The translations under genes and the position numbers were made by a program. From the NCBI RefSeq assembly GCF_036226605.1, contig NZ_CP109000.1, positions 186,001 to 250,000 of the forward strand: a stretch of 64,000 nucleotides of DNA, in the 5' to 3' direction. The first letter of the stretch is position 1. Every line of letters starts with the position of its first letter. The notes under the pieces are model-generated. The model ran no database searches and was not told the DNA's origin. It worked only from the letters and a program-made list of their open reading frames with translations. The DNA is from Streptomyces sp. NBC_00704 (GTDB lineage: Bacteria > Actinomycetota > Actinomycetes > Streptomycetales > Streptomycetaceae). Positions 1-13,254 of this stretch are shown one piece after another.

Positions 1-4986
<4,986 letters not shown>

Positions 4987-5044
4987 TGGGCTGTCACCTC
5001 GACACTCGGGTTCCGACGGGAGGGGCGGCGCGTCTCGCCGCTCG

Positions 5045-5100
5045 ACGGTAGCTTTCGGCGAGAATCCGCCCCACCCCTGCGATTGGGAGGACTCCCCCTA
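5045..5100 (-). promoter_or_regulatory. Predicted promoter of PKS E with tandem GGGG boxes
   Basis: Read on the minus strand, TAGGGG (5100-5095) and CAGGGG (5079-5074) are direct repeats 21 bases apart. After CAGGGG come 23 bases and then TACCGT (5050-5045), a plausible -10 element, 59 bases before the PKS E start. The same box-N23/24-TANNNT arrangement recurs at other genes of this cluster. Activator identity unknown. Confidence 0.55.
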
Positions 5101-5227
5101 TGCCGCCCGCGCCGGTGGTCGCCCGCCCGCCGCGGTGCGACTCCCGCCGCCGGCGCGTCGGCCGGCCCGCCCCGGCCCGCGGCCGGAACCGTTCCCCGCG
5201 TGGGCCGAGCGGGGCGAGCGGGGCGTG

Positions 5228-6832
5228 TCAGCGCGGGACGCCGGCCAGCAGGGCGCGGCGGTCGGCCTTGCCGTTGACGGTCAGCGGGATGTCGCCGACG
5301 AAGTGGACGCCGTGCGGAAGCATGTAGGAGGGCAGGGTGGCGGCGCAGAAGGCGCGGACGGCGGCCGCCGTCGCCGCCTGGCCGGCCGCGCTGTCGGCGC
5401 GCACCAGGAAGGCGCTCAACACCGGCTCGGCGTCGTCTCGTTCGTCGAGGACGACGACGGCCGAGGCGACGCCCTCGTGCTGCTGCAACCGGCGTTCGAT
5501 CTCGCCGAGTTCCACCCGGTTGCCCCGCACCTGGACCTGGGAGTCGACGCGGCCGCAGAAGTACAGCTCGCCCTGCGGGCCGCGGTAGGCGAGGTCGCCG
5601 GTGCGGAAGACGATCTGGCCGGAGGCGGGCTGGAAGGGGTCGGGCACGAGCGCGGCGGCGGTGGCCTCGGGGTCGTTCCAGTAGCCGCTGAACAGGGCCG
5701 GGCTGCGCAGGTAGATCTCGCCGGTGCGTCCGGGTTCGGTGACCGCCCGGCCGGCCGCGTCGACCAGGGTCATCTCCGCGCCGGGGTGCGCCCAGCCGAT
5801 GGAGGGACGTTCCAGGGTGTCGGGCAGGGGGGTGGGCACGGCGGTGAGGGAGGCGGCCATCGACTCGGTGGCGCCGTAGCCGTTGACGATCTGCGCCCGC
5901 GGCAGCAGCTCGGACAGGCGGCGCATCTCCGGCAGGGGGAACTCCTCACCGGAGTAGACGATCCGCCGCAGCGACCTCATCGCGCCCAGTTCGGCCGGCG
6001 CGGTGCGCAGCACGGGCCGCCAGATGGACGGGACCCCGTGCACCTGGCTGACGTCGGCCTCGGTCAGGAAGTCCAGGAAGCGGCGGGGCCAGCCGAGTTC
6101 GTCGCGCGGCACGGGGACGATGGTGGCGCCGCAGCCCAGGGCCATGCCGGTGTCGACGAGCGAGAAGTCGAACTGAAGGGGGGACGTGGTCGCGACCCGG
6201 TCTCCGGGGGCGACGAAGCCGAGCCGCCGCACGCCGCGCAGGAACGCCAGCACGCCCCGGTGGGTCATCACCACGCCCTTGGGGCGGCCGGTGGTGCCGG
6301 AGGTGAAGATGATGTAGACGGGGTCGGTGGGCGTCACGCCGTTGCGCACCCGTGGGCCGGGGCGCGGCGACCGGTCGATGCGCAGGCCGCCGTCCCCGAA
6401 GCGGCCGGTGCCGAGGGTGTCGGGCAGTCGGCCGCGGACGTCGTCGCCGAACTGCAGGAACAGGGCCGGCCGTGCGCTGTCGACGATGAGGGCGAGGCGC
6501 TCGTCGGGCAGGTCCGGGGCGACGGGGACGAACGGCAGCCCCAGCGTCGCGCAGGCCAGCAGCACGGCCACGGCGGACGAGCAGTGGTGGGACTGCACGA
6601 CGACGCGCTCGCCGACGTCCAGTCCGAGGCGGTCCAGGCCGTCCGCGTATGCGTCGACGAGGCTTTCCAGTTGGGCGTAGGTGAAGGTGCGCAGGCCGCC
6701 GTCGGGCGCGCGTTCCACCAGGGCGGGGGCGTCGGGGGTGGTGGCTGCCGCGGCCAGCAGATAGCCGCGCAGGTTGTCGTTCTCGTCGGTGGCGCAGGCG
6801 AAGCGGACCGAGGGCGGGGGCTGCGGCGTCAC
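5228..6832 (-). CDS. ATP-dependent adenylating ligase, VinM-like (aminoacylates the ACP-bound starter)
   Basis: A stand-alone 534-residue adenylation enzyme of the ANL superfamily. Visible core motifs are FTSGTTGRPKG at about residue 176 (P-loop-like A3), FDF (the Asp that usually contacts an amino group) near 240, GYGATES near 317, the TGDL region, and NGKADRRAL near 519 with the A10 lysine. It carries no ACP. In vicenistatin-type pathways a second ligase (VinM) activates an alpha-amino acid, L-alanine, and attaches it to the amine of the ACP-bound beta-amino acid as a protecting group. I assign this gene to that role because the other ligase (8405-10021) looks more VinN-like; the two roles could be swapped. 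The GTG start at 6832 has AGGAG 6 bases upstream. It lies 241 bases upstream of PKS E, in the same direction. Confidence 0.9.
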   Translation of the reverse strand: MTPQPPPSVRFACATDENDNLRGYLLAAAATTPDAPALVERAPDGGLRTFTYAQLESLVDAYADGLDRLGLDVGERVVVQSHHCSSAVAVLLACATLGLPFVPVAPDLPDERLALIVDSARPALFLQFGDDVRGRLPDTLGTGRFGDGGLRIDRSPRPGPRVRNGVTPTDPVYIIFTSGTTGRPKGVVMTHRGVLAFLRGVRRLGFVAPGDRVATTSPLQFDFSLVDTGMALGCGATIVPVPRDELGWPRRFLDFLTEADVSQVHGVPSIWRPVLRTAPAELGAMRSLRRIVYSGEEFPLPEMRRLSELLPRAQIVNGYGATESMAASLTAVPTPLPDTLERPSIGWAHPGAEMTLVDAAGRAVTEPGRTGEIYLRSPALFSGYWNDPEATAAALVPDPFQPASGQIVFRTGDLAYRGPQGELYFCGRVDSQVQVRGNRVELGEIERRLQQHEGVASAVVVLDERDDAEPVLSAFLVRADSAAGQAATAAAVRAFCAATLPSYMLPHGVHFVGDIPLTVNGKADRRALLAGVPR

Positions 6833-6958
6833 GGGTTCTCCTGTCGGCGGACGGGGTCGGCGGTGTGTCGCGCGGGGAAGTGCGCGGCACGTTCCGGGCG
6901 CCGAATGTAGTGAATGCGCGTCGGCCCGGCAGCTCGTTCGCAGCGGCCTTCCGGGGCT

Positions 6959-6974
6959 TAGGGGACGCTAGGGG
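6959..6974 (+). promoter_or_regulatory. Tandem TAGGGG boxes in the VinM-like / VinK-like divergent region
   Basis: Two plus-strand TAGGGG boxes at 6959-6964 and 6969-6974, 10 bases apart, lie in the 242-base gap between the divergent genes starting at 6832 and 7075. They match the boxes before other cluster genes, but no TANNNT element sits 23-24 bases downstream, so the promoter itself is not located. On the minus strand TACATT (6910-6905) could serve as -10 for the VinM-like gene. Confidence 0.4.
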
Positions 6975-7074
6975 TTCTGTGCGGTTGCGGGCGTCTGGAA
7001 ACTCGGCACGACGAGGCGTGCGGGCGGCTGGACGAAGCGCCGGCCCGCCGTTGACCGGCCGAACTGGAGGGTGC

Positions 7075-8031
7075 GTGGACAACGCAAGAGCGACCGGTAC
7101 GGCGATCGTCTTCCCCGGAATCAGCGTCACGCCGTATGCCGACCTCGCGAAGTTCCTGATGCTCGGCAGATCGGCCAGAGCGCTGGTCGCCGAGGCGAGC
7201 GACACGCTCGGATACCACCTGCTGGACCGGTACAGGGACGAGGACGGGCGGTTCACGGAGAGTTCCCGGGTGTCGTTCCTGGTGAGCTGCCTGGCGCTGG
7301 CCCGGGACGCGGAGCTGCGCTCCGGGCTGCGGCCGGACGTCGTCGTCGGGCCGAGCTTCGGCGGGATGCCGGCCGCGGTGTACGCGGGCGCGGTGGGTGT
7401 GGCCGACGCGGTGCGGATGACGGCGGGATGGAGTGCGTGCGTCGAGCGGTATTTCGCCGAGCACCACACGGACACGGTGTCGCAGTCCTGCGCGCGGCTC
7501 CCGGCGGCGGAGCTGGAGGCGGTGCTCGGCGAGCTGCGGGCGCGGGACGAGTGGCATGACGTGGCCTGCTACGTCGACTCGGACTTCGCGATCGTGTCGG
7601 TGCGTGAGGCGCGGCTGCCGTGGCTGGTGGAGCGGATGCGGGCGTGTGGCGGTCTGCCGCTCGCCACGATGCGTCCGCCCATGCACTCGCCGTCGTTCGC
7701 CGCGCTGCGCGAGGAGGTGGACCGCGAGGTGTTCTCGCGACTGGTGTTCACCGACCCGGTGCTGCCGCTGGTCGACGACCACGACGGCGGCGAGGTCCGT
7801 ACGGCGGGGCAGGTGCGGGACATGGTGCTGGACGGCATCGTGGCGCCGGTGCGCTGGCTCCGTGTGGTGGCGGCGCTGCGGGCCCGCGGGGTGAGCGAGC
7901 TGGTCGTCGCCGGCCAGGACAGCCTGTGGGGCCGGGTGCGCGCGAGCACCGACAACTTCACGGTGACCACGCTCACCGCCCGGCGTGCTCTGGTGCCGCC
8001 CGTCCGCCGGCTGCCGGCGGGCAGGACGTGA
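7075..8031 (+). CDS. Stand-alone acyltransferase, VinK-like (starter transfer to the loading ACP)
   Basis: A 318-residue discrete acyltransferase with the malonyl-CoA:ACP transacylase fold. The nucleophile elbow is GPSFGG with Ser94, and the partner His204 lies in MHSPSF, about 110 residues later as expected for this fold. It lacks the arginine-containing region usual for extender-unit loading, which fits enzymes that move a bulky aminoacyl group. In vicenistatin VinK transfers the dipeptidyl starter from VinL to the loading ACP of VinP1; here the corresponding partners are the ACP at 8070-8315 and the N-terminal ACP of PKS E. The GTG start at 7075 is set by GGAGGG 4-5 bases upstream, and its length matches VinK (about 320 residues). 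It is convergent with the ACP gene (39 bases between stops) and divergent from the VinM-like gene. Confidence 0.92.
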   Translation: MDNARATGTAIVFPGISVTPYADLAKFLMLGRSARALVAEASDTLGYHLLDRYRDEDGRFTESSRVSFLVSCLALARDAELRSGLRPDVVVGPSFGGMPAAVYAGAVGVADAVRMTAGWSACVERYFAEHHTDTVSQSCARLPAAELEAVLGELRARDEWHDVACYVDSDFAIVSVREARLPWLVERMRACGGLPLATMRPPMHSPSFAALREEVDREVFSRLVFTDPVLPLVDDHDGGEVRTAGQVRDMVLDGIVAPVRWLRVVAALRARGVSELVVAGQDSLWGRVRASTDNFTVTTLTARRALVPPVRRLPAGRT

Positions 8032-8069
8032 GCGGGCGGGCGCCGGCGGTCGGACCGCCGGCGCGTGCC

Positions 8070-8315
8070 TCAGGCCGGGGCCTGCACCTCGGTGAGGGTC
8101 TGCCACAGCTTTCCGGGGGTGGCGAAGCGTTCCATGCTCATGGCGTCGTTGCTGAAGCGCACGCCGTAGGCCGCCTCGAGTTCGGCGAGCAGCTCGACGG
8201 TGGCCATGGAGTCGAGCCCCAGGTCCTTCAGGGGCAGGTCTTCGGTGAGCGGCTCGTCCGGCCCGATGAACGGGGTGTGCCGTCGCAGCAGCTGCTCGAA
8301 CTCGGAATCCCACAT
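8070..8315 (-). CDS. Discrete acyl carrier protein, VinL-like
   Basis: An 81-residue free carrier protein with the phosphopantetheine site LGLDSM at Ser36, followed by the usual helix II sequence ATVELLAELEAAYGV. Its length and its position between two ligases and a discrete acyltransferase match VinL, the carrier that holds the beta-amino acid while it is loaded, capped and handed to the PKS. ATG at 8315 is preferred over longer in-frame starts because AAGGG lies 7-8 bases upstream and because helix I begins right after it. It is transcribed divergently from the VinN-like ligase with 89 bases between the starts. A general peptidyl carrier role is possible, but no NRPS is present. Confidence 0.93.
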   Translation of the reverse strand: MWDSEFEQLLRRHTPFIGPDEPLTEDLPLKDLGLDSMATVELLAELEAAYGVRFSNDAMSMERFATPGKLWQTLTEVQAPA

Positions 8316-8349
8316 GGTCGGGCCCTTCTGGCTCGGCGAATTCGGCGCC

Positions 8350-8389
8350 AACCTACGGGCGCCCCCGATCGGGCAACAACCCCTAATTG
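8350..8389. promoter_or_regulatory. Symmetric divergent promoter between the ACP and the VinN-like ligase
   Basis: On the minus strand TAGGGG (8385-8380) is followed after 24 bases by TAGGTT (8355-8350), a -10 for the ACP gene. On the plus strand the near-match TACGGG (8354-8359) is followed after 24 bases by TAATTG (8384-8389), a weaker -10 for the ligase. Each box overlaps the -10 of the opposite promoter. The plus-strand half is less certain because the leader would be only about 9 bases. Confidence 0.5.
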
Positions 8390-8404
8390 CGGCTGGAGAC
8401 GACG

Positions 8405-10021
8405 ATGACCGAGCCGGTACCGGACGCCGGGCTGCACCATCGTTTCCTCGGCGGTCTGCGCGCGGCCCCCGACCGTCCCGCGCTGTGGCTGGGTGCGGCG
8501 GAGCAGTACTCGTACCGCGAGCTGCACGACGTCGCGCTGCGCTGGGCGGGTGCGCTCGTTCGCCGGCTCGGGCGGCGTCCGCGGCGGGTGGCGGTGCTCG
8601 CGGACAAGAACCGTACCGGTTACGCGGGGGTGCTCGCCGCGCTCTACTGCGGGGCGGCCGCGGTGCCGCTGCATGTGCGGTGGCCGGCCGGGCAGATCGG
8701 GCAGATGCTGCGGGCGGCGGAGGTCGAGGCGGTGATCGCCGACCCGGACGGCCTGGTCACGGTGCGGGAGGCGGGTCTCGACCTGCCCGTGCTGTGCCCG
8801 GACCTGTCCGGCGGCGCCGGGGCGGCCGCCGGCCTGGTGCGGGAGGAGCCGGGCGACGCCCTGCCGGAGCCGAGCGCGGTCGCCCCCGACGACATCGCCT
8901 ACGTGCTGTTCACCTCGGGCTCCACCGGCCGGCCCAAGGGGGTGCCGCTGACGCACGCCAATTTCCTGCACTACTTCGCGCAGGTCGACGCGCGCTACGA
9001 CTTCGGCGCCGGCGACGCCTTCGCCCAGACGGTCGAGCTGAACTTCGACTGCGCGATCTTCGACCTGTTCTGCGCCTGGGGTGCGGGCTCCTGTGTGCAC
9101 CCGGTCCCGCCGACCGCCTATCTCGACCTGCCGGGGTTCGTCCGGGAGCGGGGCATCACGGTGTGGTTCTCCACGCCCAGCGCCATCGCCCTGGTGCGGC
9201 GCACCGGCGGGCTCACGCCGGGCTCGATGCCGGGGCTGCGGTGGAGTTTCTTCGCGGGTGAGGCGCTGAAGTGCGCCGACGCGGCGGACTGGCAGCGGGC
9301 GGTGGGCCGCGGCGTGGTGGAGAACCTCTACGGTCCGACCGAGCTGACGATCACGGTGAGCGTCCACCGCTGGTCGGCGCGGACCTCCCCCGGGCTCGCG
9401 GTCAACGGGATCGTGCCGATCGGCGCCCTGCACGGGGGGCTGCGGGCGCGGATGCTGGACGCCGACGGCGAGGAGAGTGACGAGGGCGGTGAACTCTGCG
9501 TCAGCGGGGCGCAGTTGACGCCGGGGTATCTGGACGCGCAGGACGGTGCGGGGCGGTTCTTCGTCGCGGACGGGCGCACCTGGTACCGCACGGGTGACCG
9601 GGTGGTGCGCACGGCCGGCGAGTTCGCCTATGTGGGGCGGCTCGACTCGCAGGTGCAGATCAAGGGTCTCCGGGTGGAGCTGGCGGAGGTCGACGACGCG
9701 GCGCGCACGTGTCCGGGGGTGAGCGACGCGGTGGCGGTGGCCCGTCCGGCGGACGACTCCCTCGAGCTGGTGGTCTTCTACACCGGGGAGCCGGTCGCGC
9801 CGGCCGCCTTCCTGCGGCATCTCAGGCCGCTGCTGCCCGGCGGCGCGCTGCCGCGTGAGTTCCGGCGCCTGGCGGAGTTCCCGCTCAACTCGAACAGGAA
9901 GACCGACCGCAAGGCGCTCGCCGCGCAGGCTCTCGTCCGGCCGGACGGCGCGGACAGGAGTCCTTCGCGGGCCGGGGCGGGCGGGCCGGGATCCGGACGG
10001 AAGCAACCTGCGCGGGGGTGA
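8405..10021 (+). CDS. ATP-dependent beta-amino acid:ACP ligase, VinN-like
   Basis: A 538-residue stand-alone adenylation enzyme. Motifs: FTSGSTGRPKG near residue 170, NFDCAIFDLF near 217 (Asp at the amino-group contact), YGPTELT near 309, YRTGDR near 399, and NRKTDRKAL near 498 with the A10 lysine. VinN, IdnL1 and HitB, which select beta-amino acid starters in macrolactam pathways, are enzymes of this size and design, and the adjacent VinL-like ACP would be the acceptor. The substrate cannot be read from the sequence by eye. ATG at 8405 is chosen because GGAG lies 7 bases upstream; the frame is open upstream only to a TTG. The C-terminal 20 or so residues are Gly/Ser/Arg-rich and probably disordered. 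It converges on the tetR gene across a 91-base GC-rich gap. Confidence 0.92.
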   Translation: MTEPVPDAGLHHRFLGGLRAAPDRPALWLGAAEQYSYRELHDVALRWAGALVRRLGRRPRRVAVLADKNRTGYAGVLAALYCGAAAVPLHVRWPAGQIGQMLRAAEVEAVIADPDGLVTVREAGLDLPVLCPDLSGGAGAAAGLVREEPGDALPEPSAVAPDDIAYVLFTSGSTGRPKGVPLTHANFLHYFAQVDARYDFGAGDAFAQTVELNFDCAIFDLFCAWGAGSCVHPVPPTAYLDLPGFVRERGITVWFSTPSAIALVRRTGGLTPGSMPGLRWSFFAGEALKCADAADWQRAVGRGVVENLYGPTELTITVSVHRWSARTSPGLAVNGIVPIGALHGGLRARMLDADGEESDEGGELCVSGAQLTPGYLDAQDGAGRFFVADGRTWYRTGDRVVRTAGEFAYVGRLDSQVQIKGLRVELAEVDDAARTCPGVSDAVAVARPADDSLELVVFYTGEPVAPAAFLRHLRPLLPGGALPREFRRLAEFPLNSNRKTDRKALAAQALVRPDGADRSPSRAGAGGPGSGRKQPARG

Positions 10022-10112
10022 CCGGACGGGGGCGGGCTGACCCCGGGGGGCCGGGCCGGCCGGGGGCCGGGGCGTGCCGGCCGCGGCGGGTCAGGGCCGT
10101 GCCGCGGGTGAG

Positions 10113-10886
10113 TCAGGGCTGGCGGGCGGTGCGGCGGGGGCGGCTCTTCGTCGTGTCGCGTTCGGCGATCCGTACGCCGATGCCGTCGAGCACGACGCGC
10201 AGGCCGAACGCCGGGCCGCCGTCGTCCGCCGGGTCGAAGGCGCCGGACTCCATGGCCTCGAGCAGCGCGGGGTAGCGCTCGCTGTGATCACGGACCAGGC
10301 CGGCGATGGCGGTGCCCCAGGACTCGTTCGAGAGGTCGGCCTCCGGGTCGGCGGGCGTGTTGCCCACGTACTGCACCCAGCTCCGGACGTGACTGTTGAC
10401 GGCGACGACCGCGTCGGTCTTCTCGCTGCCGCTCAGGGCCGTCCCGGCGAGAGCGGAGACGCCGGATTCGAGCCATCCGAGTTCGTTGGGGCCCATGGCC
10501 CGGCCCAAGGTCGCCGCGGTCACGGCCCAGGGGTGGTCGTTGAGGACCACCAGGTAGCAGTGGGCCCACACCTCGAGTTTGGCGCGCCAGTCGCCGATGG
10601 CGTCGTCCAGGATCGGCGGTTCGCCGAGCGCGGCGTCGATCATGAGGCTGACCAGGTCGTTCTTCCCCGGGAGGTAGCGGTACAGCGACATCGTGCTGCG
10701 GCCCAGCTCCTTGGCCACCCGCTGCATCGAGACGGCGGAGAAGCCCTCCCGGTCGGCGATCCCGATGGCGCACTCGACGATGCCTTCGACGGTCAGCGCC
10801 GGCTTGGGCCCGCGCGCCGACGCCCCTCGCCCGCCCCACAGCAGCTCAAGGGTCCGAGAGAAGTCATCGCTGTCTTGTTTCGACAC
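10113..10886 (-). CDS. TetR-family transcriptional repressor, divergent to the exporter
   Basis: A 257-residue TetR-family regulator. The N-terminal domain shows the helix-turn-helix (VSMQRVAKELGRSTMSLYRYLPGKN split across about residues 50-75), followed by an all-helical ligand domain of the TetR_C type and a basic tail (SRPRRTARQ). The partner is the divergent MFS exporter at 11015; a repressor of this class typically senses the exported compound and derepresses its pump. GTG at 10886 is preferred to GTG at 10892 because GGAG is then 7 bases upstream rather than 1. The intergenic region has two 13-base repeats, one of which overlaps a -10 element, as expected for its operator. It is unlikely to be the cluster activator. 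Confidence 0.93.
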   Translation of the reverse strand: MSKQDSDDFSRTLELLWGGRGASARGPKPALTVEGIVECAIGIADREGFSAVSMQRVAKELGRSTMSLYRYLPGKNDLVSLMIDAALGEPPILDDAIGDWRAKLEVWAHCYLVVLNDHPWAVTAATLGRAMGPNELGWLESGVSALAGTALSGSEKTDAVVAVNSHVRSWVQYVGNTPADPEADLSNESWGTAIAGLVRDHSERYPALLEAMESGAFDPADDGGPAFGLRVVLDGIGVRIAERDTTKSRPRRTARQP

Positions 10887-10916
10887 AGACACTCCAGCTC
10901 ATCCAGTGCCGAGCGA

Positions 10917-10969
10917 TTGACCGCTCCACACTTCTGCGTATAGCTTACACAAGCGAGTACGGCATACAC
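10917..10969 (+). promoter_or_regulatory. Exporter promoter and putative TetR operator
   Basis: TTGACC (10917-10922), a 16-base spacer and TATAGC (10939-10944) form a good sigma-70-type promoter facing the exporter. The 13-mers GTATAGCTTACAC (10938-10950) and GTACGGCATACAC (10957-10969) agree at 10 of 13 positions and are 19 bases apart. The first covers the -10 and is an imperfect palindrome (GTATA...TACAC), consistent with repression by the adjacent TetR protein. Confidence 0.6.
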
Positions 10970-11014
10970 AGTTACCGTGCTCGTCGAATTCCCGCGTAGA
11001 AGCCGGAGACTCCG

Positions 11015-12712
11015 ATGGTTACCTCTCCAACCGCTCCCCGCCTGGCCCCGCCGCCTGAACTCGGTGGTCGCCGCTGGGTGGCGCTTGTCGTGATCTGCAT
11101 GGCCGCACTGTTGTTGAGCGTTGACCTTACCGTCCTGCAGCTCGCCATCCCCTCACTCATCAAGGACCTGCAGCCTACGTCCACCGAGGTTCTCTGGATC
11201 GCGGACATCTACGGTCTCGCCCTGTCCGGCCTGCTGGTGACCATGGGTAACCTCGGCGACCGGATCGGCCGCAAGAAGCTGCTGCTCGCCGGCTCCTTCG
11301 CCTTCGCCGCGGCGTCCGTGCTCTGCGCCTACGCGGACTCGCCGGCGTGGCTGATCGGGGGGCGGGCGCTGCTCGGCGTCGCCGGCGCGACGGTCTACCC
11401 GACCACGCTCTCCATCATCCGCAACATCTTCACGGACCCGAAGGAGCGCACCACCGCGGTCGGCGTCTGGGCCGCCATGATCAGCGGCGGCATGGCGATC
11501 GGACCGGTCATCGCCGGCCCGCTGCTCAACAACTTCTGGTGGGGATCGGTCTTCCTGATCAACGTCCCCATCATGGTCCTGCTGTTCTCGGTGGCGGTCG
11601 TGGTGGTCCCGGAGTCCCGCAGCCCGCTGCCCGGCCGGATCGATCCGGTCAGCGTCGTCCTGTCGATCGTCAGCATCGTCGGCATCGTCTACGCCATCCA
11701 GGAGTCCGTGCACGACGGCTTCGGCGACAAGCGGGTGCTGATCGCCGCGGCGATCGGCGTCGCCGGCCTCGTGGCCTTCGGGCTGAAACAGGTGCGCATG
11801 GAGCATCCGCTGATCGACGTCAAGCTCTTCAAGAGCATGGCGTTCTCCGGCGCCGTCGCCTCCAACACCTTCGCCCTGTTCGCCTTCATCGGCACGACCC
11901 TGCTGCTCAGCCAGTACTTCCAGCTGGTGCACGGGTGGTCGCCGCTGAAGTCGGGCCTCGCGATGCTGCCGCCCGCCGGCGTGGCCATCATCGTGGCCCC
12001 GATGATCGCCATGCTGGTGCCGAAGATCGGGCGGGCCAAGCTGTGCGCGTTCGGTCTCGCGGTCGGCGCCGGGGCGATGGCCTTCTACGGCACCCTGAAG
12101 GTCGACACCAGCTACGGCATCGTCATCATCCCGGTCGTCCTCCAGGCGATCGGCGCCGTGTCCACCTTCACCGTCACCTCGGACACCATCGTCAACAGCG
12201 CGCCCAAGGAGCGCTCCGGCGCCGCGGCCGCCCTGGCCACCACGGCCGCCGAACTGGGCGGCGCGCTGGGCATGGCGGTCCTCGGCACCATCCTGAACAA
12301 CCGCTACACCCACACCCTGAAGCTGCCCGACAACACCCCCGCGCAGGTGGCCGAAGCGGCGAAGGACTCCCTCGGCGGCGCCCTCCAGGCCACCGCCACG
12401 CTGCCCGAGAAGACGGCCTCCGCCATCATCGACGCGGCCGACGCCGCCTTCATGCGGGGTCTGCACAGCGCCGTCCTGCTCAACGTGGTGATCCTCGGCC
12501 TCGTCGCGGTCACGGCGCTGATCACCCTGCGGAACGCGCCGGCCGAGTACCCGGAGGACTTCGAGGAGGAGTTCCCCGGCCTGGGCGACTACCTCGCCCA
12601 CCATCCGGAGGAGGCAGCAGCCCTGGGCGGCGGCGACAGCCCGACGGTGCCGGCCCCCGCGGGCCGTCCGGGAGAGGTGCCCTCCAGCCCCGACCGGAGC
12701 ACGGGCAGCTGA
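11015..12712 (+). CDS. MFS drug exporter, DHA2 (14-helix) family
   Basis: A 565-residue multidrug transporter of the major facilitator superfamily. The first membrane helix (VALVVICMAALLLSVDL) starts near residue 26, and the loop 2-3 motif GNLGDRIGRKKLL lies near 78. A motif C-like segment (GVAGATVYPTT) follows near 120, and many further hydrophobic helices run to about residue 510, consistent with 14. A hydrophilic, acidic and proline-rich tail of about 50 residues follows. Proteins of this family in antibiotic clusters export the product by proton antiport and give self-resistance. The ATG start at 11015 has GGAG 7 bases upstream. It is divergent from the tetR gene and probably co-transcribed with the cold-shock gene 71 bases downstream. 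Confidence 0.95.
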   Translation: MVTSPTAPRLAPPPELGGRRWVALVVICMAALLLSVDLTVLQLAIPSLIKDLQPTSTEVLWIADIYGLALSGLLVTMGNLGDRIGRKKLLLAGSFAFAAASVLCAYADSPAWLIGGRALLGVAGATVYPTTLSIIRNIFTDPKERTTAVGVWAAMISGGMAIGPVIAGPLLNNFWWGSVFLINVPIMVLLFSVAVVVVPESRSPLPGRIDPVSVVLSIVSIVGIVYAIQESVHDGFGDKRVLIAAAIGVAGLVAFGLKQVRMEHPLIDVKLFKSMAFSGAVASNTFALFAFIGTTLLLSQYFQLVHGWSPLKSGLAMLPPAGVAIIVAPMIAMLVPKIGRAKLCAFGLAVGAGAMAFYGTLKVDTSYGIVIIPVVLQAIGAVSTFTVTSDTIVNSAPKERSGAAAALATTAAELGGALGMAVLGTILNNRYTHTLKLPDNTPAQVAEAAKDSLGGALQATATLPEKTASAIIDAADAAFMRGLHSAVLLNVVILGLVAVTALITLRNAPAEYPEDFEEEFPGLGDYLAHHPEEAAALGGGDSPTVPAPAGRPGEVPSSPDRSTGS

Positions 12713-12783
12713 TCAGGGCCGCACGGACATCGTCCCCGACGAGCCCGCGGCGTGCCGATCCCCCTCACAGAATGGCGGAACCC

Positions 12784-13173
12784 ATGCCTGAAGGTCGAGT
12801 AGTGAGCTTCGACAGCGTGCACGGCTACGGCTTCGTCAGCCGACCATCGGGTGAGGACGCCTTCATGCACGCGAACGACATCCTCTGCGATCGGCACCTC
12901 ATCACCCCCGGGGTGCCCGTCCAGTTCGAGGAGACCGAGAGCGAGCGGGGTCTGCGGGCCTTCAACGTACGGCCCCTCCCCCAGGAGCCGTCCGCCGGAA
13001 CCGCCGGGACGACGTCCGCAGCCGCCGACCGGCGCGTCACGTCCGCCGAACTCCTCCAGGAGTTCACCGACGCGATCATCTTCTGCGCCCCGTCGGTGAC
13101 GGCAGCCCAGATCGCCCGGCTGCGCGAGCGGCTGCTGCGCGTGGCCCGCGGTCACGGCTGGGTGCCCGACTGA
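12784..13173 (+). CDS. Cold-shock-domain protein with C-terminal helical extension
   Basis: A 129-residue protein. Residues 1-65 form a cold-shock domain: the first strand GRVVSFDSVHGYGFV carries an RNP1-like HGYGFV (usual KGFGFI) and AFMHAND is RNP2-like (usual VFVHFS). After a short Pro/Ala/Thr linker, residues 85-129 are predicted helical (ELLQEFTDAIIF, AQIARLRERLLRVARGHG). Streptomyces encode a family of 127-residue proteins of this two-part design, thought to bind single-stranded nucleic acid; a role in this pathway is not known. ATG at 12784 is chosen because the domain normally starts at the N-terminus and GGCGGA precedes it; ATG at 12772 is an alternative. It sits 71 bases after the exporter. 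Confidence 0.85.
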   Translation: MPEGRVVSFDSVHGYGFVSRPSGEDAFMHANDILCDRHLITPGVPVQFEETESERGLRAFNVRPLPQEPSAGTAGTTSAAADRRVTSAELLQEFTDAIIFCAPSVTAAQIARLRERLLRVARGHGWVPD

Positions 13174-13254
13174 CCGTCGCGACCACCGCGCCGGGACCGC
13201 CGGAACGGCCACGCGAGGGCCGCCGGCGCGACCACCGGGCGAATCCGCCGACCT

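Noticed and set aside
6959..6974. A full box-N24-TANNNT promoter for the VinK-like gene
   Set aside because: The two TAGGGG boxes are clear, but no acceptable -10 lies 23-24 bases after either of them, so only the boxes are reported.
10022..10112. Terminator between the VinN-like ligase and tetR
   Set aside because: The gap is full of GGCC runs with many equivalent short foldings; no single stem stands out, so I do not list one.
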